From positions 62,001 to 126,000 of the forward strand of contig JAXRKN010000032.1 in NCBI GenBank assembly GCA_038502055.1: a stretch of DNA of 64,000 nt, given 5' to 3'. The notes under the pieces were generated by a model, which saw nothing but the letters and a program-made list of their open reading frames with translations, was not told the DNA's origin and ran no database searches. Below are positions 1-12,000 of this stretch, in pieces (the stretch's first letter is position 1; each line of letters opens with the position of its first letter). The translations under genes and the position numbers were made by a program. This DNA comes from Tanytarsus gracilentus (Eukaryota; Arthropoda; Insecta; Diptera; Chironomidae).

Positions 1-1209
1 GTTATCCCAACTATATATGCATATGAAGATATTGTAGCAATAGTTGAGAACATTTTAAAACTAATGATACAAGAGACGCACTACGATACAGTTAATAACT
101 TTATACAATTTTACCAGTCCTTTAAAAAACAATCACGCTTCGATAAACTTAAAGAATTCTTCCGCAAATATATTCCAGAAATCAATAGACGAAATCATAT
201 GTGTGTAAGTGTGTTTTAGTTAGAATAAATTAAATCAAATAAACCAACATTCAAAATTTTAAAATTAAAGGTGAGCTTGGGCATGGAAATTATTTCGCGA
301 ATCGCCATTTTACGACCAGACATTGCCGATTATCTTTATTTAGTTTCATGCGAAGAGGCCGTTGAAAATGCAATTAGCTACGTCGGGAACTGCGAACAAG
401 GTTTTTAAATAACTTTTTTTAAAAGTAAAACACTTTAAAAAACATTTTACAGCCAACATCGATTCAGTTGCAAGGACTCTCGAGAAAGAACATGTTTTGG
501 TGGCCATGAGAATCAGAGTAGCCGATAGAGATGGCATGCTCTTGCTGGATCCAGGCTACCATGTTGCACGAGCTGTTACGGTAATGCAAGATGAAAAATA
601 TCCACACACCAATTTTTTTATGCAATCAGATGAGATTGGATGTAAGCGTGAATATTGTTACTCTTTTTCGGGAAATAGCAATAGTTTTATTACATGGCAT
701 GAGAAAATAACGAGAAACGGTGAACAAATGCACGAAGAATCACTGATTTATGTTGGTAGAACATTTCAGTCAGCCATTGATGTTACCGCTCGTCGAAATC
801 TTGTCTATGAATTTCGCTCGCTTGTTTCTCGAGATGCTAAGGGACGCGTGGTTGCAGGCATATACTTCCCTATAATAGAAGGATCTAACGAAACAGCTTC
901 GTTTACTATTTTTTATACCGATGGAATTGAAAATAGGATGTTTAAAACAAAAATAAGATTCGTCACGTTCAAGGAGGGTGGAAACGTAAGTTAAAATAAC
1001 ATTTTGTGAGCATTTTTTTATTAAAATAATTGCAGATTCCTGATACAGCTATGTTTCATCTCCGAAAAGTTGCTCCACAATTGCGCATCGATATGTCGGA
1101 ATTAATCAAAACATTGCAAACACTTTATGAAATTGTTTCAGACAAAGACTTTATCAACCAGATGTTGTCTATTAATTTCAATATAAGTGATTTATCCAAA
1201 GATAATTAA
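1..1209 (+). CDS. Uncharacterised conserved-looking protein, 3' part (5' end outside window)
   Basis: Four exons read in one frame: 1-204, 271-400, 453-985 and 1036-1209, each joined at GT-AG sites (gtaagt at 205, tttacag at 446-452), ending with TAA at 1207-1209. About 346 residues are visible; the start lies upstream of the window. The largest exon carries a stretch with a DPGYHVARAVTVM motif, then several Cys and aromatic residues (SDEIGCKREYCYSFS), suggesting a folded beta-rich domain; the N-terminal part is helical and charged. I see no membrane segment, and the signal-peptide region, if any, is missing. I do not recognise the family with certainty and assign no function. A short antisense open frame at 346-537 is a shadow of this gene. 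Confidence 0.8.
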
Positions 1210-1389
1210 ATCTACTCCATCGTTTTTCTTCTCACAAACAAGCTTATTTATATTTAGCATATTTTAATTGTATATGTAATTTTATTTGTGTCAACTTTCT
1301 TTTGAATAAAAAATAAACAAGATGGGTCTGCAAACGGCGTTGCCATTTCCAATAGCTCCGCTGTCTTAGATTAGTACACCATAGTTTTG

Positions 1390-1505
1390 AAAATGGATAT
1401 TCTCGGCACTCCTGGTCGACCATGATAAACATGCCTCAAAAATCATCAATGTCAATCGATTACTGGTGTAATCACGAGTTCAACGAGACATTTCTGCACC
1501 CACGG
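1390..1505. repeat. Fragment of the 129-bp tandem-repeat sequence
   Basis: This stretch between two genes contains 'catgataaacatgcctcaaa', 'aatcatcaatgtcaatcgat' and 'cacgagttcaacgaga', which match the repeat unit seen at 41360-42060 (there on the opposite strand) and at 12890-13260. It is a lone decayed unit without recognisable ends. The rest of the 1210-1658 spacer shows nothing else. Confidence 0.6.
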
Positions 1506-1658
1506 ATCGTACCTCAAAACCTCTATTTCGAGAAAATGAAATTATTAACGTGAATAAATTTTTTGAATTTTTTTTATAAAACCCCCTTATAATTGCCCTG
1601 GCGTTTTGTTTACATCTGAAAATCATTGAAAAGTATTACAAAAATTATTTTTAAAAAA

Positions 1659-4600
1659 ATGCTTGTATCTCCTAAGGCCTTTAAGGCCATACAAAATTTA
1701 AACATTAACGAATTATTAAAGTGCTCAGAAAAGGAAATTCGCCCTTTTTTATTGAGCATTGTGAGATCTTCGCTGATCCATACTGAAGAAGGAAATTTAG
1801 ATGAAAATCGTGAATTTAGAAAGGATTTATTGCTAATTTTAGTTGGATGTGAAGTTGTAAATAACATTGTTGCCCTTTTGCAAGTCAATTATAATGAACT
1901 TGAAAGCGATATCAAGAAGGAACAACAATTGAGGTATAAAAAATAAAAATTAAATATATTTTATTAAATCTGATTTTTTTTTTGTTTTCTATTCATTTCA
2001 GACAAAAAGTAATTTCTTCGAGTGGTCAGCAAGATGCCGCACAATTTCATAACCTTCAAAGCGGCGTTGTGTTGGGATTTGAGAGAGCAGATGCTCCAAG
2101 AAAAATTCGAATTGTACTTTCGGAAATTTTCTTCATTCATTCACAAATAAATGATCAAAGTCAGCACCGGTCGGAAACATTTAATAGCGAATTGTTTGAC
2201 AATGAAATATATTTGGAGGAAATTGCAGATATAATTTGTATCAGCCTTTCAGAACTCCCATCGATTTTACAAGTTCACGAAGTTGTCGAAATTCTGCTGT
2301 ATGTTAACAATGGAAGCAAAATCATTTGTTGGATTGTAGCAAATATGCCGGATTGCTTTAAAGAAACTGTAACGGCCCTCATGAACAGCGATGAAGAAAC
2401 TTTTGAGGGGAAACTTAGACTTCAAACACTAAGCATGTTGTGTGAAATTAATTCGTCGCAAGCATTATCTACTAGAGCAATGTGCGTCCAATTAAACGCT
2501 ATGCCATCGTTGATGGTCAAGCTCAGTCTCAACGATCCAAAAGATTTAGTTATTTTTCTTACTGGACTCCTGCTCGGCACGGATACGAATTCACGCGTTT
2601 GGTTTTCTCAATTTGTTAAGACAAGCCAAAAACGAAAAGGTAGGTCATTACAAAAAAAAAACTTAAAATTACAATATTTTTTTAAAGGCGAGATTCTTCA
2701 AATGCTGCGAGAAAAACTTTTGAATGAAGTGAATAGATTTCTTTCATACATCAAAGATCAACATTTATCCGATGAATATGTTGTGGAAAGCGCCGCCCTT
2801 ATACGACTGTATTGTGCATTACGTGGTATTGCTGGCCTTAAATTTAATGACGAAGAGATTAGTTCTCTTCTAAATCTAGTAACTTCAAAACCACCACCAA
2901 CCCCAAAGGGAATTCATTTTATTTCACTTGGTCTTTGTATGCTAATCGCTTGTCCATCTCTCATTTCTCAATCATTACTCGAGATCAGAACAATCGAATG
3001 GCTTCAATTTTTAATGAAAGAAGAAGCATACTTTCAAAGGTAATTATTTTTAATTAAAAACATCTCTGAAATCTCTAAAACTTAAATTTAATTTTTTAAA
3101 ACTCGCAGTGTAAGTGAAGTGTCGGCGTCTTTCGGCGAGCTTCTCATCTTGATGGCTATTCATTTTCATAGCAATCAATTTACAAATATTAGCGATTTGG
3201 TTTGCACCACGCTGGGAATGAAAATTCTCATGAGACAAAACAACACATCGAGAATGAAGCAAATATTTATTCAGGAAATTTTCACAGAACAAGTAGTCGC
3301 TGCACATGCGGCGAAGGTGCCGGTAACAATTAATTTGAACGGAAATATAAATGGTTATTTGCCAATTCATTGCATTCACCAGTTGTTAAAATCGAGAGTT
3401 TTTTCAAAGCACAAAGTGGTCATTAAAAATTGGATCTACAATCAGATTTGCAGCTGCACTACTCCTGTTCATCCCGTCATGCCTGCCCTAATTGAAGTTT
3501 TTGTTAATTCAATAATTTTGTCAAATTCAAAATTTGCCACGGAGCAACCATTAAACGAAGAAGAAATTATTACAGTATTTCAAAGGTCTGAAATCATAGC
3601 GAAAAATACAAGTGAGATAGATTTGATAACTTTTTTGTAATTTTTTTAATAATTATTTAATATTTAGACAACAAAGCTGAGCCACAAACTAATTCTGCAT
3701 CTCAATTGCTTATTTTGTACTATGTTCTCTATTACGAGGATCAACGTCTCACCAACATGATGAGCATTATTCAAAATGGTCGACAGGTTAAAAGCTACTC
3801 AATAGAGTTCCTTTCGGAGTTGCCTATTAAATATCTTCTGCAATACGCTCAGAAAAATCAGAATGATTTTGAGCCGCTCTTTAGTCCATTGCTGAGACTC
3901 TTTATTACTCACTTTCCCCATCTTTCGCTCGTCGACGACTGGATTGATATTGAAGATCGGAGCAAATCGTTGGCTAAAGCACAAGCAAAAATATCAGAAC
4001 TGCATATAGTCGAAGCTTTTGAAGATATCAGTATTTGTCCATCTAAAACCATTCGATTGTTAAGGCATATGCTGTTAAAATCTTCAATTGAACTGTGGTC
4101 ATACAGTAGCATCATCATAAGGTATCATAATTGTTTATTTCAATTGAAATATATTGTTTTTGTTTTTTTTAGGTATTTTAAGAAAATCCTTGGTCCATCA
4201 GTTCCAAGACTTATTCAGGATCTTTATAAGCAAATTTGGATCAAGTTGAACACAATTTTGCCGCGAAAACTTTGGATAATGACAATAAATGCATTAATGC
4301 CGGAAGATACGGTAACAAAGCATGTTGTATTGCGGCAAGAGAATATCATGATTGAGCCCCTGCAAATTTTAAGATGTGACGAGAGAATTTTTCGGTGTCC
4401 GGATTCACTGTCAATTGTTTTGAAGATTCTTCAAGCAAGTCTTGATGCGTCTAAAATCCAACTTTCGCGGCACATCATGGACAAGCCGCTGTTTAATAAA
4501 ACCGGACAAATTCAAAATGAAACTCAACGAGAGGAATTGAAAATGGCATTAGTAGCTTCGCAGGTAAATTCAAATTAAAAATATATAAATTGATATTCTG

Positions 4601-5422
4601 GGAGCAGACCAAATTTTCCATTATTCTATTCTGTTGTATTGTATCTTGTTGTTACTTGAACGCCAATTCAGCATTTTTTAAATCAATCTACTTTCTTAGA
4701 TTTCCTCTCCTTTAAGCTTTAAATTTTTTCCTTCGCAGGAAAGTGTTGCGGTGCAAATTTTACTGGAAATCTGCTTAGAGCAGGTGTATGATAAAGCACC
4801 CGGTAACAATGACTCATTGCGAGAAATTCGAGGGATCATATGTTCATACATTCATCAAGTGTTTATTTCGGAACCATCACTCTGTAAACTGGTACATTTT
4901 CAAGGATATTCCAGGGATTTGATCAGCCTAACAGTACGCGGAATCCCCTCAATGCACATTTGTCTCGATTTTATTCCCGAGCTTCTCAGTATGCCCGAAA
5001 TGGACAAGCAAATTTTTGCAATTGATCTCTCGTCACATCTGAGCTTACAGTATGCCTTCCCAAAGAGCCTAAGTGTAGCCAAACTGTGCATGAACACCCT
5101 CACAACACTCCTAGGAATACTATCGAGTGATGCAAGAATTGAAATTTTTAGAACTATACTGCCGTGCATAGTGAGATTTTCGGAAGCATTTCCCCCGCTC
5201 CTCGACGATTGTGTTCAATTTCTACAACAACTCGGACGCATAGCGGAGTCACAAGCTGTTTTGGGAAGGAAAATAGAATCAATCCCGACAATTATCTTCG
5301 ATAGATTTAAACTTGATGAGTATTCATTAAAAACTAAACATGCGGAAAAACTCGTTGAAGAAGTTAGGGAAACATTTTCGAAAGTCTGTGAAGAAGCAGT
5401 ACTCAAACCAAGAATATTCTAA
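1659..5422 (+). CDS. IntS2: Integrator complex subunit 2 (INTS2)
   Basis: Integrator is the nuclear complex that cleaves snRNA 3' ends and attenuates transcription with RNA polymerase II; subunit 2 is a helical-repeat scaffold. Seven exons: 1659-1933, 2002-2639, 2688-3039, 3109-3611, 3668-4121, 4173-4563, 4739-5422; 1098 residues, slightly shorter than the vertebrate protein of about 1200. Conserved stretches follow the family along its whole length, for example EVVNNIVALLQVNYNELE, YLEEIADIICISLSELPS, VSASFGELLILMAIHFHSNQ, VPVTINLNGNINGYLPIHCI and KLVHFQGYSRDL. The start ATG at 1659 is the first ATG in frame. Some introns are in frame and open, so a naive reading fuses them (2640-2687, 4122-4172); exon 4 ends at a good gtgaga donor, 3612. 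A polyadenylation signal AATAAA lies at 5443-5448. Confidence 0.96.
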
Positions 5423-5750
5423 TTTATAAAGTTTAAAGTTTCAATAAAATATCTTTCTACTCAAAATTAATTTTTTCAAATGCGTACACAAAATAATAAA
5501 TATGTCAATTTTTTTCAGGTATATTAAAGTCAATGTTATGATGGCTCATTGCCAGAAGCGAGTTGCTTACATTTTATGATAATGCTATGCCGAGTTGCAA
5601 AATTTTATGTGCGTGCCTAGCATTTTAATAAGGAGAGACAGCTGTATAGATACGCCACCGCACAAATGCCAGTTTACAATTGTTTAGTTTAATTTATAAC
5701 CACTTACCAGTCACATCGAGAGTTAATTTAGAATTTTCTAAAAAGCTAAA

Positions 5751-6812
5751 ATGTTTACTTCTCCACGAATAATTTTTGTAAGAGTCTTATTTCTCGTTGA
5801 AAATCACTAAGTTCATTCCTATATTTTTGTTCTACTTTATTTTAAATTAGCTTCTAGTTTTTCTAACTTCGTTCGTATGCACAAGTCCAATTTTTTTTGA
5901 AATTTATGAAACATCAACAAAGCAAGAGGTAATAAGTGACTATCGACAAGCGGGGAAACGTTTAGATCATGCTGAAGAAAATGAGAGGCACGTTGAGTTT
6001 TACGCTGAAATTATTGGAAAACTAGTCGGATCGCTGCGAAGTGGCATAAAAACCTTTATTGAGGACGTAAGAAAGGTAAAACGCGATAAAAATCAACTCG
6101 ACGATATAGTCAATAAAACTGAAAATAATTCTACGGAAAATAAATATGAAAATTCAACGCAAAAATTGCAGGTAAACAAAAAGCTTTGTAAAAAGTTCAT
6201 ATTCCAGAGAGATTAATTAGAGTTCTTAAGTCAGTCCATAGAACAGCTTTCAATGAACAAAATGTTTGTGAAGACATTGATAATTTAACAAAAGACGACA
6301 CCAAACACAACTTTCTGTGCATTTTTAATGATGCAATGATATCAATTTTAACATTAATCCCACAACACTTTAATGGCCATTATAAAAATTCGAGTGCGAG
6401 AAGTGAATCATGTATCAATATTTTAAAGGACCATGTAACTATATTGGAGACTATCAGAATTTATAAAATAAAAAAAAACACAAAATACCAGCAGAAAGCA
6501 AAATTGACGCTCCGAAGAATTTTTTACAAGTATGCAAGAATATATTTACGCGCAAGGAAAGGCTACAAGGATCATCAAACATCTCATCATGATGATTTAG
6601 TGAGGCAAAACGCAGAAACTGAAAAATTAAACTTTTTTATTATCTTGGAGAATATTGATTTACTTAATTTTACTACTAATGACGCTCCACGGCACAGCTT
6701 TAAATCCATTGAATCAATTGCAATTTTAATTTTAGAAATTTTTGGTGCACTTATTGCTCTAGCACTCGGGCTATGGACACATTTAGAACAACTCGATTTT
6801 AATTTTTTTTAA
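5751..6812 (+). CDS. Orphan secreted or membrane protein with signal peptide
   Basis: Three exons, 5751-5777, 5851-6171 and 6210-6812, give 316 residues. The first 27-nt exon plus the start of exon 2 encode a clear signal peptide (MFTSPRIIF then LLVFLTSFVCTSP). The body is rich in Lys, Glu, Asn and Thr with several N-glycosylation sequons (NKTENNST). A hydrophobic helix near the C terminus (IAILILEIFGALIALALGLW) could be a membrane anchor. Intron 2 is only 38 nt and uses an AG at 6208-6209, because the AG two bases earlier would cause an immediate stop; this junction is the weak point. I recognise no domain. AATAAA occurs near 6880. Confidence 0.6.
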
Positions 6813-7042
6813 AAACTAAATTTATGTTTAAAAAAATTTACAAGAGTTTTCCTGCCAATTAAATTTCAAAATCTTTTAAATAAATGAATTGAACCTTTCA
6901 TAGAAATTTCAGTTTTATTATTTTAAAGTTGCAACTGCGGAGAGTTCTACTTGCAACCTATGTAATTTGACTCACAATTTATTTGCGAAAAATATTAATT
7001 TAATAATATTATTTTATTTTCTTAATGCATAATATGGTAAAA
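6813..7042. other. Intergenic, 3' flank of the orphan gene
   Basis: AT-rich with a polyadenylation signal near 6880. Nothing else seen before the insertion. Confidence 0.5.
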
Positions 7043-8169
7043 AATAAAAAGTTTAAAAAATTATTAGATTAGATTAGATAACAGTCAGGTAGCCACTACC
7101 GAAGTAGGAAGACGTCCGACGCAACCTCACATGATTGACCCGCGATTCCTCAGAAAAGCGAAGCCTAGTGGGCTACTTAGGCAAGTATCTACAGTCGATA
7201 CGAACCACAGGTACGAACACACCCCTGACTGGAGTAAATACAATTAGATAATCATTAGTGAGAACCGATGCCGGGCAAACACCCTCTATCATCGGCTTTG
7301 GTTAATAGGGAATTTTAAAATACCTTTACGGCAATGTTAGTGTGTTAGTGTTTTTTTTTTTTTTGTAAGTTTTTGTTTTCGAATGATTTTTTGTTTGTAG
7401 TTTCTAGAGAAACTACGGTTAAGAACAGTCTTGTTTACTGAGCAGATATTACAGTTTCCAACAAATCAAAACCAAATCAACATTTTATTTGTCTCAAATC
7501 ACTTAGATAAAAGCCGTGATTCCACCACTACCTTCCTCAACTGAGACTAGTGTACACAGTTGGTGTGTCGAGTCAAAATATATGTCCGTTGTCCATTTTA
7601 GAACAATCACAAACACAAACCCTCCCTCGAGATCGAAGTGTGCAAATCCCTTAACTCCTATCTATAAATATCCTTTCAAACAAAATTAAAAAAAAATTTA
7701 TTTTGAAAATGAAATTTACCCAATTCACTCATCAACAAAAAAAACTTCCCCTGTTTAACCTAAACTTGTTTCAAAATAACTCCACTTCCGTTCCTCAACT
7801 GATCCTTACCGGATTTCAGTTGGACCCTGTCACACTTTTACCAAAATAAATTACATTACATTACATAGTTACCCATGAAAATTTTCTTGAAAAATCCTCA
7901 ATGGACAATTTTTCCAAAACAGACTTCCTTCCTTCCAAATTGAGTGTACTCGAACATTTTCTGTCACTACCTGTCCTAATCTAACTAACAAACCACTTTT
8001 ACCGACCCTAGCACTGCCAAAACCCAATTAATCACCGGAGCAAATAATTTTTGCAACTCACTTTTTCAACGCACACTTCGATCCCCCAAAAATTGTTTCT
8101 TGTGGAATTATTAAACCAATTATCAAAAAATAATATAGCGGAGCCCAATAAAAAGTTTAAAAAATTATT
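7043..8169 (-). mobile_element. Non-autonomous retroposon-like insertion with 23-bp target duplication
   Basis: The same 23-bp sequence (begins aataaaaagtttaaaaa) occurs at 7043-7065 and 8147-8169. The 1081-bp insert between them starts with agattagattagataac and ends tatagcggagccc. Read on the minus strand it has a non-repetitive 5' end and a 3' tail of TCTAA units. A long target duplication and a simple-repeat tail are typical of target-primed reverse transcription by non-LTR retrotransposons or SINEs. No long open frame is present, so it is non-autonomous or lacks the coding part. It is less AT-rich around 7080-7330 than its surroundings and has a T-run at 7351-7364 and an attac repeat at 7849-7863. 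Confidence 0.75.
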
Positions 8170-9093
8170 TATACATTATTTCAGATAACAAAAAAACAAT
8201 AAGTTCATTAAATGAAATTTATTTGAATGTAGAATAATGCAAATTCTCCAAGTATAAAGTCAGAAATATCAAAAGTAATTAAAACTATACAAGGACTTAA
8301 TATTATTTTAATTTTTTACTCATTTCTTCGTAAAATACTCTTATTAAAAATACAGTTGCAACAAGCATAAAAAATTCTTTTAAATTATTCTATTCTCACT
8401 CGAATTTGATCAAAATTCTCAAAACATATTATAATAATAACGTATATATAACATTATATATAATTTTGTTATTTTATTCCAATTTATGAACCAGTAATGC
8501 TGTTCAAGATAATGAACTTTTAGATATACTCTCCCTTATAACTAAAACATTAAAAAGCACGAACTAGCTTTATAAGAAATTTATAAACATCTAGATTTTA
8601 AAAAATTTGATTTAAATGAAATTGTATTTATTAATATTATTAGGCATATACAACTAGGTCATCATTATTATGAGTTATTATTGTATATAATAAATAGGTC
8701 TGCCATCTGCAACTAATTTGCCGGGATAGTCCCGGATTTTTACCGATTTTCTTGAAAATTTACCCTTAAAAATACAATAAAATGATAATAATGATAATAA
8801 CAAATGGTTCGCCTCGCAAGTCTTTCAACCCTTAAAAATACAATAAAACTGCACTTTTTTTGAATTGCTCCGGATTTTTTTTAAAAACCTCTGGCAGCGC
8901 TAATTATAGGTCTTTTAAAAAAATTATAAAAGAAAATATGATATTTTAAGCTATGCTGTGTAAATTACATGATCAGAGAACTAAAATCGAAAAAAAAAAT
9001 TCATAAATCGAATATGGTTTCAAAGTTTATCAAACCGATATTTTGGTGTTGATTTTAATTTTTTAAACTTGACATAATTGGAAATCAATGTCT
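8170..9093. other. Intergenic, small duplication
   Basis: No gene seen. The 20-bp string cccttaaaaatacaataaaa is present twice, at 8763-8782 and 8829-8848, between segments with related ccggattttt sequences (8730, 8868), which looks like a local duplication or two fragments of one repeat. Confidence 0.4.
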
Positions 9094-12000
9094 TTACTGC
9101 TCGTTCATTTTTACAAGAGTTAACAAAATCATTGTCAGTTCCTTTCTTGAAACTTTGCGATCGTGGCCAACACCTTGAAGAATAGTTTCCTCGAAGTCTT
9201 TTAAATCCTATTTGCAGTATTTACATATTATTATCCACAAAGATTAATATCTTAAAATACTTACCAAAGCATCATAATCCTTTAATAAAAAAAAACAGTT
9301 ACAAAATTTTATATTATTGAAAAATAATTACCTTTTTAACCAATTCGAGCAAATCTTTTAAAAATCCTCGAAGCTCTTCATTTTCTATAGTTCCGTTGTT
9401 ATCCTTAGAAAAATTGTAAATAATAAACCAATTTATTTTTTTATTGCTAAAATGAGTATAACTAAAGTACTATATTTTAGAAACTCACCCTGTCATAGAG
9501 CGAAAAAACCCTTTCAATATCCTCCTTAGTTAGATTTTTGCCACCCTTTAAATTTAGCAGTAAGTCATTAATAACATGTTAGTTTTATGTTTTTTTTTAA
9601 TATAACAAACTTAAAAGCTCGTTTTTCAATTTTTTTTTCAAAAATGCTTGATGTAAATTTTATGTTAAAATATTTGACATAAATTATTTTATATAAATTT
9701 TACTGGTCAAATTTTAAATAAATTTATTTGACGTAAAATATTTTATGTAAATTTTACGTCAAATTTGATGTAAATTTTACCTTTAATTGTTGGACGTAAA
9801 AGATTTTATGTAAAATTTATATGTATACAGATTTTACGTGAAATTGACATAAATTTGACAAGTTTTTGTTCTATGTTTAAAGTTTAAACATTTCAAGAAT
9901 TTAAAAAAAATTATTTTTCTGTTGTTGTGGTGCCGCGCGCACAGTGTTTTCATTTTCGAAAAATTTGCCAAAATTCTTTTTCAAATCTGTTTTCGGATTT
10001 GAGTAGCTCTCAGTAAGGCCTACATCATTGCTAATACAAGTGGGCACTCCGGTACAATGCACGGCCTGTAGCGTAAAAAGTCCAAACATGGCACCCAGGC
10101 ATGTACATTCCGAAAAATTTAAAAAAAATTTTTTCGCTTATAATATTCCTCGTTAAAAATCATGAAAGAGTAGTTGATTAGTTTGCAGTATGTAGTACAA
10201 ATTTTTTGAGCTAAAGCCTCCCAAAGAAGAACTCAATATTTAAAAAAATTATTCAAATATTATTCTTTTGACATGCGATTACATTACTATGTTTTCTTAG
10301 ACCTAGGTGCACCTGTTTAAATTTTACAAGTACGGTCACAGTTTTTTGACTAAAACTTTTTCAAAATCAAATATTTCTCTTTTTGTTTTCAATTTTGATT
10401 TGTATTTAAAATAAGCTCTCCAAAAATGTATCATTTCGTGTTTTTTGGATGAAACTAGGTAAGAAAAAAGAATTTTAGCAAATTTTTCGAAAATGGAAAC
10501 ACTGTGAACTCTAGAATTTTGAAACATATTTTCCATCCTTTTTAATTTTAAAAAAAAACCATACCTTGAATACTTGGCGGCACAAAAAATTTTCTTTGAC
10601 AGGAAGCAATCTATAAAAACTTTTTAATTAAAAAATCAAAAGTACAAGTTTTAAAGTTAACTTACTTTGCCATTTCACTCAGTTGCAATCGACCGTCCTT
10701 ATTAGCATCAAAAACTTGCAACTAAAAATAAATAGAGTAACTTAAACTCAGGAAATCACAAAATAAAATATGATTAAATAATGCTAACCATCACATCTGT
10801 GTATTCAATAAGTCGTTCCTCTGAAACATCATTATTATGTCTTGCTTCCTTCAAAAGATCGCGTAGAAAATTCTATCGATCACAGCTAATGTTAGTAATT
10901 TCTCAACGTAGTTTAAAATAATCCATCTGCTCATTACCTTTAATTCATCTGCCTCTATATACCCGGAATTATCTGAGTCGTATTCGCGCCATATCTTCAT
11001 GAACTCAACGCTAAAAAATATCTAAATAATTCAAATTTTAAAATTTTAGAAATAGATTTGTAATTACCTCGACTCTAGAGGATTATCGAAGCGAAAAAGT
11101 AACAAAAAGTTTTCTTCCATTGGTAAAAGTTGTGCCAGCTGAAAGGACAATAAAAATCTATAGTTAGTTTTTCAAATAATACAAAATTCATCAAATTTTC
11201 TCTTTTTTTGAGCCAAGAGGAACGGATCTTAATTTTAACGGTTGAAAAATTCAAAAAAAAAGCCGAGAAAGAGAGAAAGAAATATTTTTATCAAACTGGC
11301 GGGAAAAAACTAGAAAGAAAAGAGAGTGAGAGCGTAGTTTTTTAAATTTTCTGTCTCTTTCTTTTATCGGTCGCCGATTCTTCCGTTCCTCTTGGTTTTT
11401 GAGCAGTTCAAATTAAAATTCTATACTAATTATGGCTACGCCGTATTTTTCAGAAATTGTGACAGTAAAATAACTAGAATATATTAATTATAAAAGCTTT
11501 TAGAAAGTTTTTATTTATAGTACCTCACGAATATCAATTTTTCCATCCTGATTATCGTCATAAGCTGTAACTCCGCTTGATGATTAGTAAACATTGAGCA
11601 TAAATGATGAATGTGTTACCTTCTAAAAAGCAGGACTTTAGTTCACTCAACATTCCGTCTGTTAACGCCTGAAATTAAGTGGAAAATTATATTTGTTTTT
11701 AAATCAATTTTTTTCACAACAAAAATACTTTTAAACATTAAAAACAAAGCTTAATTAAACTTATATTAAAGTATGATTAAAAAGACAACTTAAATTTTTC
11801 TCCTTGCCTTGATAAATTTAATTTTTTTATAAGTTTAAATTTCATCTTCATGTTAACTGGGATGGTTCTTATTATAATCACAGAGTATGCTGATTATGAG
11901 CAAAAAAGTTTAGGCAAAAAGTTAAGGAAGTGCTGGAAGTGGAACCAGAAGGTGCTTAATATAATCATATGAGATGCCGCTTATGTCTATTTTATATCAG

